A stretch of DNA of 64,000 nucleotides from Setophaga petechia (Eukaryota; Chordata; Aves; Passeriformes; Parulidae). The position numbers and the translations under genes were made by a program. The notes under the pieces were generated by a model, which saw nothing but the letters and a program-made list of their open reading frames with translations, did no database searches and was not told where the DNA came from. The stretch is from NCBI GenBank assembly GCA_024362935.1, contig JANCRA010000003.1:46661844-46725843 (forward strand). The letters run 5' to 3'. Positions 1-11,745 of the stretch are shown here, one piece after another (the first letter of the stretch is position 1; each line of letters opens with the position of its first letter).

Positions 1-167
1 CAGACCTGTGTGACAGTGTCCAGAAAGGACATCAAGTCTGGTTCAGTTCAAACACACACAGCTCAGGTGAGTCATGTTAGCTAAAACACACCAAGTCCCA
101 TCTGACTGCAAACAGAACACTATCTGTTCACTTTGGGCACCATAAGCACACACAGAATGTTGCCTAC
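1..167 (-). other. SCUBE2: SCUBE2 intron 5 (partial)
   Basis: The start of the intron downstream of exon 5. Nothing else is recognisable. Confidence 0.8.
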
Positions 168-293
168 AAATGCAGCTCCTCTGGTTCTTGGACAGCTCAA
201 ATCCCGGTCGGCATTCACAGGCAACTCCTCCTTTGGGTGTTTCTCTGCAGATGTGAGCACAGCCATGGTCTTTGTTCATGCAGCTCATACCTT
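168..293 (-). CDS. SCUBE2: SCUBE2 exon 5: EGF-like domain 4
   Basis: This 126-bp exon follows a TGTTTTACAG acceptor. It encodes [16 protein letters not shown], then [18 protein letters not shown] and SKNQRSC. This EGF domain lacks the D-x-D-E-C calcium motif, as expected for the fourth SCUBE EGF domain. The donor is ATTT|GTAGGC. A next exon starting TG-ACC would continue with Ile-Leu-Thr-Cys, as in the family, but that exon is left of the window. Confidence 0.93.
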
Positions 294-3200
294 CTGTAAA
301 ACAGGAAAGGTACCAGAGCATCAGCACCCTCAGCAGCTCTGTGTGCAGGCAACAAGGTCACCTCAACACACACACAGAGTAAGCCTCTGACTCCGGGAAG
401 ACTCTGCAGGGTTGGGACAAGAAGTTTCAGAGAGGAAAGGCAGTGAGTCCAGTCCTGCAGAGTCACTGGTCCCAAGGTTTCTCCTTTTGTGATCTTTTCT
501 GTGCCTGTTCTTTGACTGCAAGGTCAAAGAGCAATATCCACAGATTTGTACAGCCTCTGCATTCTCATCCAATGCTCTCACTTTATACTTCTAGGTGTTC
601 ATAAAACCTCCTCACTCCTTTTACAAATGTCCAAGTCTAAAATGAAGTTCTTATTTCTCTGCTTAAAAGAGCAGCCATCAGACACAGGAGTATTTAGAAC
701 AGCAATCACAAGGCTCATCCCAATTTCAATTCCTGGCTTACAAAGCAGATTCCCAGAGTCATAACCTGTCTCAGCAGTGACCAAGTGATGAGTCCTATCT
801 CAGAGCAGGCCAATGTGCAGATTGCACACGTGCTGTACATTAATTCTCTCTATCGTTAACCATTTTGTTTTTAATTTTTTTCTGATTTCAGTACACACCA
901 CCCAAGATAACCTCACTGGGTATTATCACAGTGTTGTGTATTTCTGCACACCTTCCTAGTTAGACAGAATTTAGTGCCAGTGTCTGCTTAATCAAATGAA
1001 GAACCAGTGTGACACTAATGACTGGATTTCTTTTGCTACACCTCCTGTCATTTTTATCTCTGCCAGCCCGTGCACAGCAGTCAATTGCCAGAGTGTTTTT
1101 CCTAGCCTTGGCAAAAAATATAAAGTCAATTAAACAGGGAGGAATTGTTTCTAAAATTATTACCAGAGCTTCTTTCCCCTTGCTCCATGGCTCAGTGCAA
1201 TCAGTGTCTTTGCCATTTGCAAGAAGGTGGTACAGCCTGCACACACACAACACAAAAACACCCAGCAGCTGGCTGAGTTACCCAATGGCATCAACAGACC
1301 AAATTAAGCAAATGGGTGTGCATTTAACAGAATACCACACGGTTTTGATGAAGTCCTCTACAAAACCAGGAAAGAGAAGACATCTGAATGTTCTCCTTGG
1401 GTGTACAGAGAGCACACCCTTACCATCAAATTCTCTGCCTGGGCACATTTGGCTTGAAAAGGACAAGTTACACCAAAGTGCTCTTTCTTCCCAGTGAGAA
1501 CATTCCATTTATGAAGACCAGGTGGAACATTCTTTGGCTGCAAGGGCTCATCCCACACCACCTAAGTGAACTTCTCTGGAGCTGAGCAGAAGCACAATCA
1601 GGAGAAGAGCAAGGGTGACCATGCTGCAGGAAAGGCACTGTCAGTTCCACACCCTGTGTATTTTTTTAAACTTACACATCCTTTTTTCAGCCTTACTACT
1701 AAGTAAAGCCAACCCACTGCATTGGGAGGCAGAGGTCACCATTATTCCACTCCACTTCAATTAGGTCCTTTTTCCACACTGCTATTCTCACCCCCTGGAG
1801 CACCAGCTACAGGACCCTTTCTCTATTAAGACAGCTTTAAGCAACAAAAGAATGGACACTGCAGAGCCCAGATTATTCTGCTCTGCTGGCTTTTTGATTC
1901 CTTTCCCACAGTGAGGGCTCTCCACAAGTCCAGCAAGACAATGAGGCTTCAAATCCTGCAGCACACAGGCACAGCCCAAGGAGCCCACAGGAAAGCTGTC
2001 ACCCATTATTGTGTCAGTCAAGGAAGGAGACAACCCATGAGGCCACAAATTAGCCTCATTAGCTCTGGTGTTTTTGTGAAAGTTCTGCTCTTAAGCATGC
2101 AGCATGGTTTGGTCTGTTAGCTCGGAGGGGTTAGAGAGCATTAAGAGAATTAGCAGCTTAGTTTCTGTCAACAAAGTTATTCTTTTGTCTCTATTGAGCT
2201 ACCAAAGGGGAAACTGCTCAAGCAGGTACTTTGGTAAAGTTCACTGGCACCAAACAAATGGTTTATATGCTCCATTTGGGATTGCTCCATTCTGAGTGAG
2301 CAGACTTCAATCAGGTCTCCATAGAAAGCTCAAACTGTGCTTTCCAGACCAGGATGCATTTTAATAACAAGGTATCCATTGTGGAACAAGGTACTCCACC
2401 AAACCCACCAAAATCTGGCTGACCTGAAAGGCAGTTTCATAAAGGATACCCACATCCACACATGCCAGCATTTACTTTGGGACTGCTCTTGTTTCCAAAG
2501 CTGGTAGATCTCTCTCAGCCCCATTTTACAAGGCTGCATTAAAGAGATGCCTGTAAAGCCATAAATACTGTGTGGCTGCAAACTCCTTGGTGCACACAAA
2601 GTCTCCCAGGTCACATTGTTCCAGCACTGTTGCAATGGCAGACTGTGGTCCACAAACAAACCCCAAGCAAATTTTGCTCAAATCTCCCCACACACTTCCC
2701 AGACACACAAGTTCTCCTGTAGGAGACCCTGCCCTACTGACCCAGAAATATCTTGGGATGGATGGTTCTGGATTGTCCCACTCAGCCAAGAGAGGTGAAT
2801 CCAGAGCCTTCATGCTTGAGCAGACCCTGAGCCAGGTGGGACCTTTCTGATGACAGGACCTTCTTGAAGTTACCCAGCAAACCTGAGATCTGAGCACTCC
2901 TGTCACTGGCAGAATGCAGGCAAAAAAAGCCAGCAGTATTTCCCTATCAGGACACACTAAATTAATTTCTTGCATGTATGATCTGGTTTAAGTATTTGTA
3001 TTTTTTTGCACAGAAGGTGTCAGGACAACATTCCCTTAATGCTAAGAGCATTAAGGCTCCATTCAGGGCAGGCTCAAGCAGGCATTCTGTAGGACAGAGA
3101 GAGAGGATGCAATGGCACAAAGAGCTACCAGACCTTCTGAGAGAACAGAAAAATGGTGAGGAGCATCTGCACAGCCAGCAGAGCAGGACATCCCAGGAGT

Positions 3201-5607
3201 GCTTTAATCTTTCAGCACATTTTTTACATCCTTGTGTTAAGGCAACTTTTCCCCAAAAGCTCTCCAGCTATCCCTGCTCTCTGCAGCCAGTGCTCCAGGA
3301 GGGACAGCTGGGATGGTGCCCTGTGTGTGAGTTCACACAGGATTCCAACGTGGCTTTCATCCCACAGATCCCCCCCATTCCACCAATCCAGCAGAGCTAT
3401 GACTGTGAGATACCACAAGGGAGAGCAGCAAGATTTGCCATCCAGAGCAACAGCAGCCACAAAGATGCACCAGGTATTTACTCACAAAAAACTCTGTTTT
3501 CCCTCAAGTTTTTGTATTCCCTATTATGGAGCAAGTGGAACCAGAAACGAGGTGCACACACATGGCTGCCCTGCCAGCTGCTTCAACAGCCTCCCTGGGC
3601 AATTCATCTCCCACACAGATGAAGAGCAGCTCATTCCAGCAGGAAAACAAGGATAAAAAATAGGACTGTGCACAACTTCCCAGGACACCTTCAGTTCCTG
3701 GGGTTTAACCTCCAGGTCCCTCTTCTTCCATGTGTTTAAATGCCAATATTGCAGCTCAGGGAAGGTCTCCCAGGCATTGATACATGAAAATCTTAATGGG
3801 GCTGGGAGACAGGGAAGGAAATATTCCCTCACTTTACAGATAAGAAGCAAAGCTGGATAGATGGCCTAGGCAGTAGGAGCCAACATCTGCTTTGATCAAT
3901 GCTGTGAGGTCTCAGAACCAACAAAGTACAAACACTGAGCAATGCATACACAAGGCAGAGAGCAAAAGTCCCAGAAAGGAGCAGAAAAGCAGAGAACACA
4001 GTGAGGGCAAAGATAAAGAAGTGAGATTTGGCTTACAACAGACATGCCCACCCAAGGGAAAAAAAAAGGTAAAAAAAAGGTGGGGAATCCTGAGCAGCAC
4101 TTTACAGTAATGAAGGGGGGAGGGGACAAGGTAGAAGGGAAAGAGTCACAGCATGAAACCTGAAAAAATGGCTTCTAAAGAAAGCAAAACAAGCACCTCA
4201 ATGTTTTACTAAGAAGAAAAAAAAAACTTATCAGGCAAAACAGTGAACTGAGGTTTTTTCTTAAGACTGGTTTTGATAAAGATGTATTCTATTACATAGA
4301 TTTTATGGAAAAAAAAATCCATCTTTTTGGTCCCCTTTTTTTCCTTTTCAAAGAAAAATACCTATGTTTTGTAGATGCTTGGTGTTATGAAAAAAGGGCC
4401 TTTTAGGGAAAAAAAACATTAAGAGAAATTAAATGTATCTTTAAGAAAAGAGACAGAATTCCAAAGGTACAAAGAAGGGAGCAAATATTAGTGACAGGGA
4501 ATCTGCTGCTGTCAGTTCAACAGAGTAGAAGGTACTCAAGCAGCAGCAAGTATGAAAAAAAGAGTTGGAAGTTTTTCCTCTCTTGGCATGAGACAAGACA
4601 AGGAGTTCAAGGAACCAATTTCAGTCCTTAGAGAGCCCCTCCATGGGTGCACACAAACCCACAGCCCTGCTGTGCCCTGTCCCAGCTCTGCTGCCCTCCT
4701 GCCTGTCCCCACTCTGGCCCAGCCCCTGCAGTGGCAACCTGAACCAGAGCCCTGTGGGACCAAGCCCAGGGCCAGAGGAGCTGAGGACACAAATTCTTAA
4801 TCCAAACAGAAGATCAATTCAGCTCTGTCAGATGGCAGCCACCTCAGCACCCTCATCTGTGGATGGCCATATATGTCTACAAATGTTGATCTCTTCACTT
4901 TGGGGATTTTTAGAGTAAGATTTGTTTATTCATGCTCAGATTCCTCTTACAGTTATGCCAACAATAAGCCATAGATTAAAGAAAGCCTTGCAGCTCTAAG
5001 CACTTCTTACTGAGATTTTCACTGTACAGTTCAATGGACAACTCCCTGATCTGAACAACCACTTTAAAGCATCCCCTAAGGGCATCCAAAATAATTTTGT
5101 TCCATCTGATGCCTAATTAGATATCCAAGACTCTGATCTCTCAAAGGTCGCTTTCACAAAGGTTTCACTCAAAACAAAGCACGAGATTTGAATACCTTTG
5201 GGGCTGACAAACAATAAATCTCTTAGCTGAAACCTAAACATTCTACAGGGAATCTAAAAGGTATCTGAAGGCAGTGCAGCTATGCCCTGTAACTAAAGCC
5301 ACTGAAAATGCCCAGAACTTCCATTTGTAGCCATTCCCTGGGTTAGGGCAGAGTTTTGGTGCCCAGCAGAGCAGCAGGGACCCGGGGGTGCAGCAGCACA
5401 GCCTTTAGCAGGCACAGCACCGCAGACACAGCCGGCATCAAAGAGAGGAAGGGATGCAGCTCTTCAAAGCCACTTAGAAGATCCTGACACACTGCTCCTT
5501 TCAAAAGCACTGAGGACTTCAGGCCCCTTCACAGCTTTGAAAACATCAACCTAGGAACACTTGTGAGGCGGGTTTGCGGCCCTTGCCGCCGGCAGGGCGG
5601 GCGGTAC
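294..5607 (-). other. SCUBE2: SCUBE2 intron 4
   Basis: A 5.3-kb intron. I see no exon, RNA gene or clear transposon in it. It has short A-rich and T-rich stretches around 4050-4420. The open frames on both strands (for example 2978-3622, plus) have no recognisable domain and look like chance. Confidence 0.7.
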
Positions 5608-5742
5608 CTTCGGAGCGGTGGATGCAGGTGTGCTGGTTGTCGCTGAGGAAGAATCCCTCCTTGCAGCGGCACTCGTAGCTCCCCACCGTGTTGACACAGA
5701 CGTGCTGGCAGCCACCGTTGTTGAACATGCACTCGTCTGTGT
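5608..5742 (-). CDS. SCUBE2: SCUBE2 exon 4: calcium-binding EGF-like domain 3
   Basis: This 135-bp exon follows a (CT)n-rich CAG acceptor. It encodes a cbEGF domain opening DTDEC, with [18 protein letters not shown] and then [18 protein letters not shown]. The donor GAAG|GTACCG is a poor match beyond GT, but the splice restores the family motif SEEG at the exon 5 junction, so the boundary is well supported. The exon is locally GC-rich. Confidence 0.92.
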
Positions 5743-8556
5743 CTGAGAGAGAGAGGGAGGGACAGAGATGAGCTTTGCGCCCTCACCACGGCACAGACAG
5801 ACAGACACCAGCTCCGCTGGAGGCACCCAGGCAGCTGAGACACCCCGGCTGCCCTGTGGGTGCTGCTGTGCTGTCAGCCTTGGGAAAGGGCATTTCTGCT
5901 GCTGCACACACATTTCCCAGGTGTGCAGCCTGCCCGAGAGGCACAGGGCTCCCGGGCAGTGCTGGCCAGCCCAGCCCAGCAGAGATGATGGTACAGCCCC
6001 GGCAGAGCCAGCCCAGGAGCCCCAGCACCCAGGGGACATTCCCTGCCCTCAGTGCACCCCCAATCCACAGCCCAGGCACATCCAGCTCAGCGAGCACATG
6101 TGGCTCTGGCTGCCTCCATGGGACAGCCACCCTTTGGCTCCAAACCCATCCAAGCTCTAAAGGTTGTAGTGGTTTTGGTTCTCTAATTGGAGGTTTTTTT
6201 TTTTCCCAGGAAGCTCCACATCCTAAAGCAAAGGTGGAACAAGAAAAATCCAAGCCTCAAAATCAATTCAGCTAAAAACCTATCCCCTGCTCCTTACTTT
6301 CAGCCTAGCTAGAATTCACACACCACATCTCTTCTGGTGCTTGGTTTATCATCCTCCTCCCTCAAGCCTAGGACATCATCACTCATCATCAGGGCTGCTG
6401 TGCTGACTGACTGCAGTCAAGGACAAGAGCAGAAGTCCTGGAAGCAGTTTTAATCTTGATTTTGCAACATTCAGAGTCTCAACAACACCAGAGAACACAG
6501 GAGGGCTCTGCTTGCAAGATAACCAAGAGAACCAAAGAGTAGAAAAACTCCAGCTAAGCCTCTGAACAACAGGATGCCCATCCCAACCTCCAGTTCTTTG
6601 GAATTTTACCCCTTAATAAACACAAGTTTTTGTAACCACGAGTGCCAAATACTTCTCCTAGCCTAATTTTCAGAAATTTTAGTGGGAACTAAAAAACACT
6701 CAGTCTCTTAAAAACAGAACAAAACCTTGCTGAGGCAAAGCAGTGGTCTCATTTGCAAATTCATCTGTAACACCATGCTTGCTCCCTGTTCTGTTCATTG
6801 TTCCTGGCTAATAGTACAATGTTTTTAATTTAACATTGTAGCATTTCTGGCAGAAAACAGCTGTCTTTAAAAAAAAAGAGGAGAAAGAGAGGCTTTTAGC
6901 AAGAAGCATAACATAGTATTACAACAGATTTAATGTCCACTGAAGGCAGTGAGTAAGCCAATTGGAGGCAAAGGAATGTGACCTGCTGGAGAAAAAGAGC
7001 GGCTGACATATCTCCATCACAAAGAAGCTGAGTATTTTAGAGTTCTGCAGTGATGTGAATGTGCAAACAAACATGAATAAACAGCCACCACGAGTCTTTA
7101 GTGCTACAGATTTGAACTCCAGCAGATGTTTCTGTCTTACAGACCTTGGAAAGCTTTCAAAAAAATCATCTCTTTCCAACAAGTAATTGTCTATTTGGCT
7201 TAAACCCAGGCACACAGCAGAGATCTTCAAAAATAAGGGTGAGAGGAGGGCAACCCTGGCGTGAACAAAGTAAATAAACAGATTAAGAGAAGATGTGATC
7301 CAATTTGCTGCATGCCAAAATATTTATTTAACGTTTACATCACAACTCAAAATTGGCACATCAGTGGTAAAAACCTCGCTGGATGTCAATGACATTTTGT
7401 TTTGTTTTGTTTTATTTTATAGGTCTGCCATGCAATGCTGAGCAGCTTCCCAGGGACATAGCAGGTGGTGGATTTTGGCCTAGGTTATGTCAGTGGTCAC
7501 AAAGAGCTCAGCTGAAGCATGCCCTGGGTACAAGGAGAATACACACATCCTTTGGTGCCATTGTCAGAGGCAGTGTGCTCCTTCACATCCAGCCCTTCAT
7601 GGTAACCTCAGCTGAACTCCTCTCTGTGTTTACACAAACGCAAAAATAAGATGGATGTTGTGTTATTTTAAAGTATCCCCAGATACTTTGTCTCCCTCTA
7701 TACTTTACTGAAATATCTGGAACCTGGGGAGTTCACCCTCTCCTCCACCTACACTGCAGAAAGCTGGGCAGGCAACAGGTTCCCAGCAGGTAAAACTCAA
7801 CAATCCCACTGAATACTCCAGAGTTTCCTGATTTGTCCCAGCAGAAGTTACAGCCTGGGGATGGTCTGACCCCCACCTGATGTGCCATACACCAGTGGGA
7901 ACAGCCAGCCAAACTAACTGCAATTATTCAGGGAGAGCAAGGTTCCCTCTGATTGCCCTGGCTGTGGAGGTGTGTCCAGGCACATCCACACGGAGGGCAG
8001 CAGCAGAGGGAAACTGAGCCATCCCTGGAAAAGCAAATGGCACAGGTGGCACAGAGTGCCCAGCTGGGGTCCAGGAAGCAGGACAGCTTCACCAGCTCGA
8101 GGTTCACTGCCTCTGCTCTTCAATGGCCTCCATCACACACAGCTACTGCACACTCCCAGTCATCCTCTCCTTTTGGGAATACTCAGTGAGAAGCCTCCAC
8201 ATTACAGACAGATTTGAGAGAGAAGACCCCTAAGCCTGGAAACACACCTGACAACTGATCCTAAGCTAACTGTGGGACAGAGAGGACAATGATAGCACAT
8301 GTTCCTTTATATAACCTCATTTAGCATAATAACAGATGGTATTTAGCACACTTAAACCCAAAACACTCCACAGAAATAGCACAGTTATCCTCATTTACCG
8401 AGAGGGGAAAGAGCCACACTGGGATGATACCTGAAAACCCTAAGATCCACAGGCAACATTCTCTCTCTCTGAACTGAGTGAGGCCAAGGGCAGGGCAGGT
8501 GCTCCCCCGGGGTGTGTTCCAGCAGCCCCCACCCTGCCCGTGAGCACACTCCTTAC
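5743..8556 (-). other. SCUBE2: SCUBE2 intron 3
   Basis: A 2.8-kb intron with no coding signal. The section at about 6900-7350 contains forkhead-like words (GTAAATAAACA at 7270-7280 and GAATAAACAG at 7075-7084) in otherwise non-repetitive DNA. This could be an intronic regulatory element, but that is only a guess from motifs. Confidence 0.6.
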
Positions 8557-8682
8557 CCAGGCAGTTGTGGCCATCGTGAGCCAGCATGAAGCCATCGTAG
8601 CAAGTGCAGCGGTAATTCCCTGGAATGTTGAAACACTCGTGGACACAGCCCCCATTGAAGTCGTTGTCACATTCATCAATGT
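8557..8682 (-). CDS. SCUBE2: SCUBE2 exon 3: calcium-binding EGF-like domain 2
   Basis: This 126-bp exon lies between a TTCCTTAG acceptor and a GTAAGG donor, phase 1 to 1. It encodes a cbEGF domain opening DIDEC, with the pattern [12 protein letters not shown] and then [13 protein letters not shown], which is close to the second EGF domain of known SCUBE proteins. The cysteine count and hydroxylation pattern are complete. Confidence 0.94.
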
Positions 8683-9104
8683 CTAAGGAATAAAGCAGAA
8701 GTCAATATGATGGATGCTTGCCTGAGTGTTATAGACAGGGATGTGACTGCCTAAACGTGAGCAGCAACTGCTGTCCAAAATGGTCATTGTCTTGCAAACA
8801 CACTACATTTAATGCATTTCTTGCTGAATGACTGAGAAAACACCCTGAAACCCCCTTGCAGCTTTACCTTATGCTTTTTAAGGCCATAAACAACAAACTC
8901 ATTATCAGGCTGAGTGAAATGAACAGGTGAAAATCCGTGCAAGGTTTGCCTTTGATTTTGTAAACAAGAAGTAAATCACGTGACAAAACAATGACTTTTG
9001 TGTATTTTGATTTTAAAATCATCCTTCATTATTTTCAGTGGCTCTATTTCCTTAGAAATGCTGCATGCTGGCACAGACAGAGTGCTGAGCTCTGCTCCCT
9101 TTAC
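8683..9104 (-). other. SCUBE2: SCUBE2 intron 2
   Basis: A short 422-bp intron between the first two EGF exons. Nothing notable seen. Confidence 0.85.
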
Positions 9105-9227
9105 CTTCACATTTCCTCCCTTCGCCGGTGTAACCCATTCTGCACATGCACTTGTACAGCTTCGGGGTGTTTTGGCAAATAGCATCTGGGTGGCAGTCAT
9201 CCAGCCCCAGGGCACACTCGTCCACAT
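9105..9227 (-). CDS. SCUBE2: SCUBE2 exon 2: calcium-binding EGF-like domain 1
   Basis: This 123-bp exon runs from a TTTTCACAG acceptor to a GTAAAG donor, phase 1 to phase 1. It encodes one whole EGF domain opening DVDEC (calcium-binding consensus) with six cysteines. The segment [12 protein letters not shown] fits the Asp/Asn beta-hydroxylation pattern C-x-[DN]-x4-[FY]-x-C-x-C. The frame is confirmed by exact joining to exons 1 and 3. Confidence 0.93.
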
Positions 9228-11642
9228 CTGTGAAAAGACAGCAGGCCCAGGAGGGATGTCAGCAGGAGGAGAACAGGGCACATCTCCTGAACACATCTCT
9301 GAGGGGATGACAAGGCTGAGTACCTCTTTGTGTGCCCACAAGAATATTGTGTGGTTTTGTGTGTCAGGACAGAAACAGGCAGAGAGAGCATCTGCACTTC
9401 AATTTCTGTCATATTCTACCTGCACAGAGATATATTTGCATGCAATTCAGATAAGCCCATGGTAAGCTTTTCTGCACGTTTATAAATGCACCCAAAACAA
9501 TCTCATAAGGGTTAGATGCTCTGTGAAATTCAGCTGATAGGTTCACAGAGATTCATCAGAGATTGTCAATCTTTCTGATTAAAAACAGTCATTGAAAGAG
9601 TTAAAACAAAGAGTTAAAACATTAAAAACAAAAAACAGTCATTGAAAGAGTTCTTGATCATATCCATGCATCACCTGCAGGAAGCCCAAGGATTTTTAAA
9701 ATAACAAGGGGAGAGGACTGAAATGTGTTTTCAAAGTCACCAACAAGGTAAAAGACTGACTTACCATTAAACAGATGTATAATTGTAAAATATTATTTTT
9801 TAATATAAGAATAGTATCTGGGGAGCAGCATTGCCAAATCACCTGGCCAGCCATCTCAAAGCACAGCAAACTGAAGCAAAATATCCAGGTGGAAACTTCA
9901 GAGAAGAGGAAATGAAGAGAAAGGGAAACACCAACAGGAAGAAGTCCTGGAGATGAAGAAGTGTAGACAGAAGAGGAAGAAAAGTTACAGGCAGCAGAAG
10001 ACAACAGCACAAGCTTTTCACACAGCAGAAGAAAACTGAAGCATGGAAACAGGAAGATTTCCAGCAACTGGCTAAAAGGGAGAATTGTAGGAGCAACACC
10101 CCATGCAGGTACAAAAAGTGCCTCCTAAAACAAGAAGTAGTGCATGAGATTCAGCAGAAAGCAACTACTTCAATAGTCAGCCACTTTTTATGGTGGGGAT
10201 CACTTTCCAAATGGAAACTTCAGCCAGCACTTCTCCCATTTACAATTATAGCATTCATCCTGCTCTTTTTTTTTCCTTTCCCCCAATCACAAAATATGCC
10301 TGTAGGTACTGCAGCAGCTGCCAACTGCAGAAAGTGTTCACTTGGTTTTAACTCCTAATGGGGTTTGGCAGTGAGGAACAAGGCAGAGAGCCAGTGTTAG
10401 AGCAGCAGTGCCTCCCTGGCTCTCAGGTGCACACAGCTCCAGTGATGGGGTCCCAGATACTTCCATCGGCAAGAAAGCAGAAGGTGGCAAACAGTGGGAA
10501 GCAGCTGGGAAGAGCAGCAGAATCAGCTTCCTCTCAAACCAGAGAAGTCAAGCCAGTAAAAAATATGGGAGGCAGTGAATTGAAGGAACAAGTCGTGCAA
10601 GGAAGGGTATGGGCAATAGCTGAGGGGTCTCCAGCAGGTGGGACTCTGGTAGGTGGGTCAGACAGAAAGGATGGGCAGGAAGGACAGACAGACAGCGGGC
10701 ATAAAGGAGCACCAGCCACACTGTGTGCCCTCGGCACCGTCAGCTCTCCCCTGCCCGAGCCAGGGGCACAGACCTGCCCCGGCAAGAGGGCTCCCAGAAA
10801 ACACCCGGCAAGGAGGGGCTCCCCTCTAGGGCAGGACACAGAGACAGGGAGCAGAGCTCGTGGCAGCGGCAGGACCGCAGCTCAGCTGGGTTATTTTTAC
10901 ACCGCCCCTCTGTGATCTGCAGCGTGCGGTGAAGAACCGCAACAAGAAGCCGCATCACTAATGCATGCAAAGGCGTGGAAAAGAGGGCTAGGAAAAATCC
11001 GTAGGCACAGAGAGCGAGATTTCCCCTTGCAGTGACAGCATCCCGAGCACAAGAGAGACCCTGCAGGAACGAGACGGCGAGCAAACATCGCAACCTTCAA
11101 CTTGGCAGGAGGCGGCGGCGGGAGAGCCCCTGGGCTGGTTCCGCGGGGTCCGAAGGCAGCTTCCCCCGCGGAACACGCCGCCCACACCCCGCTCCCCAGG
11201 TGCCCCGTCCCGGGGCTCTCCCCGCTCTCGGGGCAGCGGGAACCGCCGGGAAAGCGGCGTCGGCAGCACCCGCGGAGCCCGAGCGCCCTGCGAGCAGCCC
11301 GGGCACGGCCGCACCTCACACCGGCACCGGCCCCGGCCCCTTCCCTCGGCCGCCGGCCCGGAGAGGAGCCGGGACCGTGCGGGGCCCACGGGGGGAGCCG
11401 CGGTGCGGGGATGGGGCGAGCGGGGGACGCTCACCGGGCAGGGACCGGGGCCACGGACCGGGGCGGAGAGCGCTCACCGGGCAAGGGAAGGGGCGGAGGG
11501 CACTCACCGGGCAGGGATCGGGGGCGCTCACCGGCCAGGGGAAGGGAGCGGGGGGCACTCAGCGGGCAGGGGAAGGGAGCGGGGGGCGCTCAGCGGGCAG
11601 GGACCGGGGGCACGGACCGGGGAAGGGGCGGGGGGCACTCAC
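9228..11642 (-). other. SCUBE2: SCUBE2 intron 1
   Basis: A 2.4-kb first intron. It contains a 22-bp direct repeat (9581/9631), a purine-rich tract on the plus strand (about 9890-9985), and, next to exon 1, the downstream half of the CpG island with a GC-rich minisatellite (11429-11647). Confidence 0.8.
9581..9652. repeat. 22-bp direct repeat, 50-bp spacing
   Basis: A 22-base AT-rich word is present at 9581-9602 and again, identically, at 9631-9652. The spacer is rich in A and itself partly repeats GAGTTAAAAC. This looks like a small local duplication in SCUBE2 intron 1. Confidence 0.85.
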
Positions 11643-11647
11643 CGGGC
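11429..11647. repeat. GC-rich minisatellite made of copies of the SCUBE2 exon 1 splice donor
   Basis: Seven copies of a core reading [ga]CTCA[cg]CGG[gc] on the plus strand start at 11429, 11472, 11502, 11526, 11557, 11588 and 11638. The last is the true exon 1/intron 1 donor. Spacing is 43, 30, 24, 31, 31 and 50 bases, with G-rich filler between copies. On the minus strand five copies keep the GTGAG donor core, while the copies at 11557 and 11588 read CTGAG and have lost the GT. The array probably grew from the exon edge outward. Confidence 0.8.
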
Positions 11648-11745
11648 AGGGCCAGCGCGGCGGGGCCGGCCGGCGCGGGGAGCAGCAGGAGCAGCAGCGG
11701 CAGCGCCCTGGCCCCCGTGGCGCCGCGGCGGCCGCCGGACCCCAT
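11643..11745 (-). CDS. SCUBE2: SCUBE2 exon 1: start codon and signal peptide
   Basis: The ATG is at 11743-11745 on the minus strand, with G at +4 but T at -3, so the Kozak context is moderate. The 34 encoded residues begin MGSGGRRGATGARALPL, continue with a run of six leucines, and end PAALALP. This is a short basic n-region followed by a hydrophobic core, as in a secretory signal peptide. The frame stays open upstream to about 12189, but no hydrophobic segment follows those earlier Met codons, so this start is preferred. The exon ends with one base (G) at a GTGAGT donor. That G joins AT of exon 2 to make the Asp that opens the first EGF domain, so almost no linker separates signal peptide and EGF1. 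Confidence 0.88.

Larger units (their letters stand above)
1..11745 (-). other. SCUBE2: SCUBE2 gene, 5' part (exons 1-5 with introns)
   Basis: The gene is read on the minus strand and is cut by the left edge of the window. Five exons (11643-11745, 9105-9227, 8557-8682, 5608-5742, 168-293) join in frame to give 204 codons plus one base. They encode a signal peptide, three calcium-binding EGF domains and one non-calcium EGF domain, in the order found in the SCUBE family. All internal introns fall in phase 1 and begin GT and end AG. SCUBE2 was chosen over SCUBE1 or SCUBE3 mainly because DENND5A is the adjacent gene in the same orientation, as in mammals; the EGF sequences alone are similar across the three paralogs. 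Known role: a secreted glycoprotein, tethered at the cell surface, that promotes release of cholesterol- and palmitate-modified Sonic hedgehog. The remaining EGF repeats, spacer, cysteine-rich repeats and CUB domain lie outside the window. Confidence 0.92.

Noticed and set aside
2978..3622. 214-codon open frame on the plus strand in SCUBE2 intron 4
   Set aside because: No domain, signal peptide or transposon protein similarity recognised. Length is compatible with chance in this amount of sequence.
8976..9341. 121-codon minus-strand open frame over SCUBE2 exon 2
   Set aside because: It is in a different frame from the EGF domain; the real exon is 9105-9227 in the frame giving DVDEC.
10358..10915. 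185-codon open frame on the plus strand in SCUBE2 intron 1
   Set aside because: Composition resembles translated non-coding GC-rich DNA; overlaps other open frames and shows no domain.
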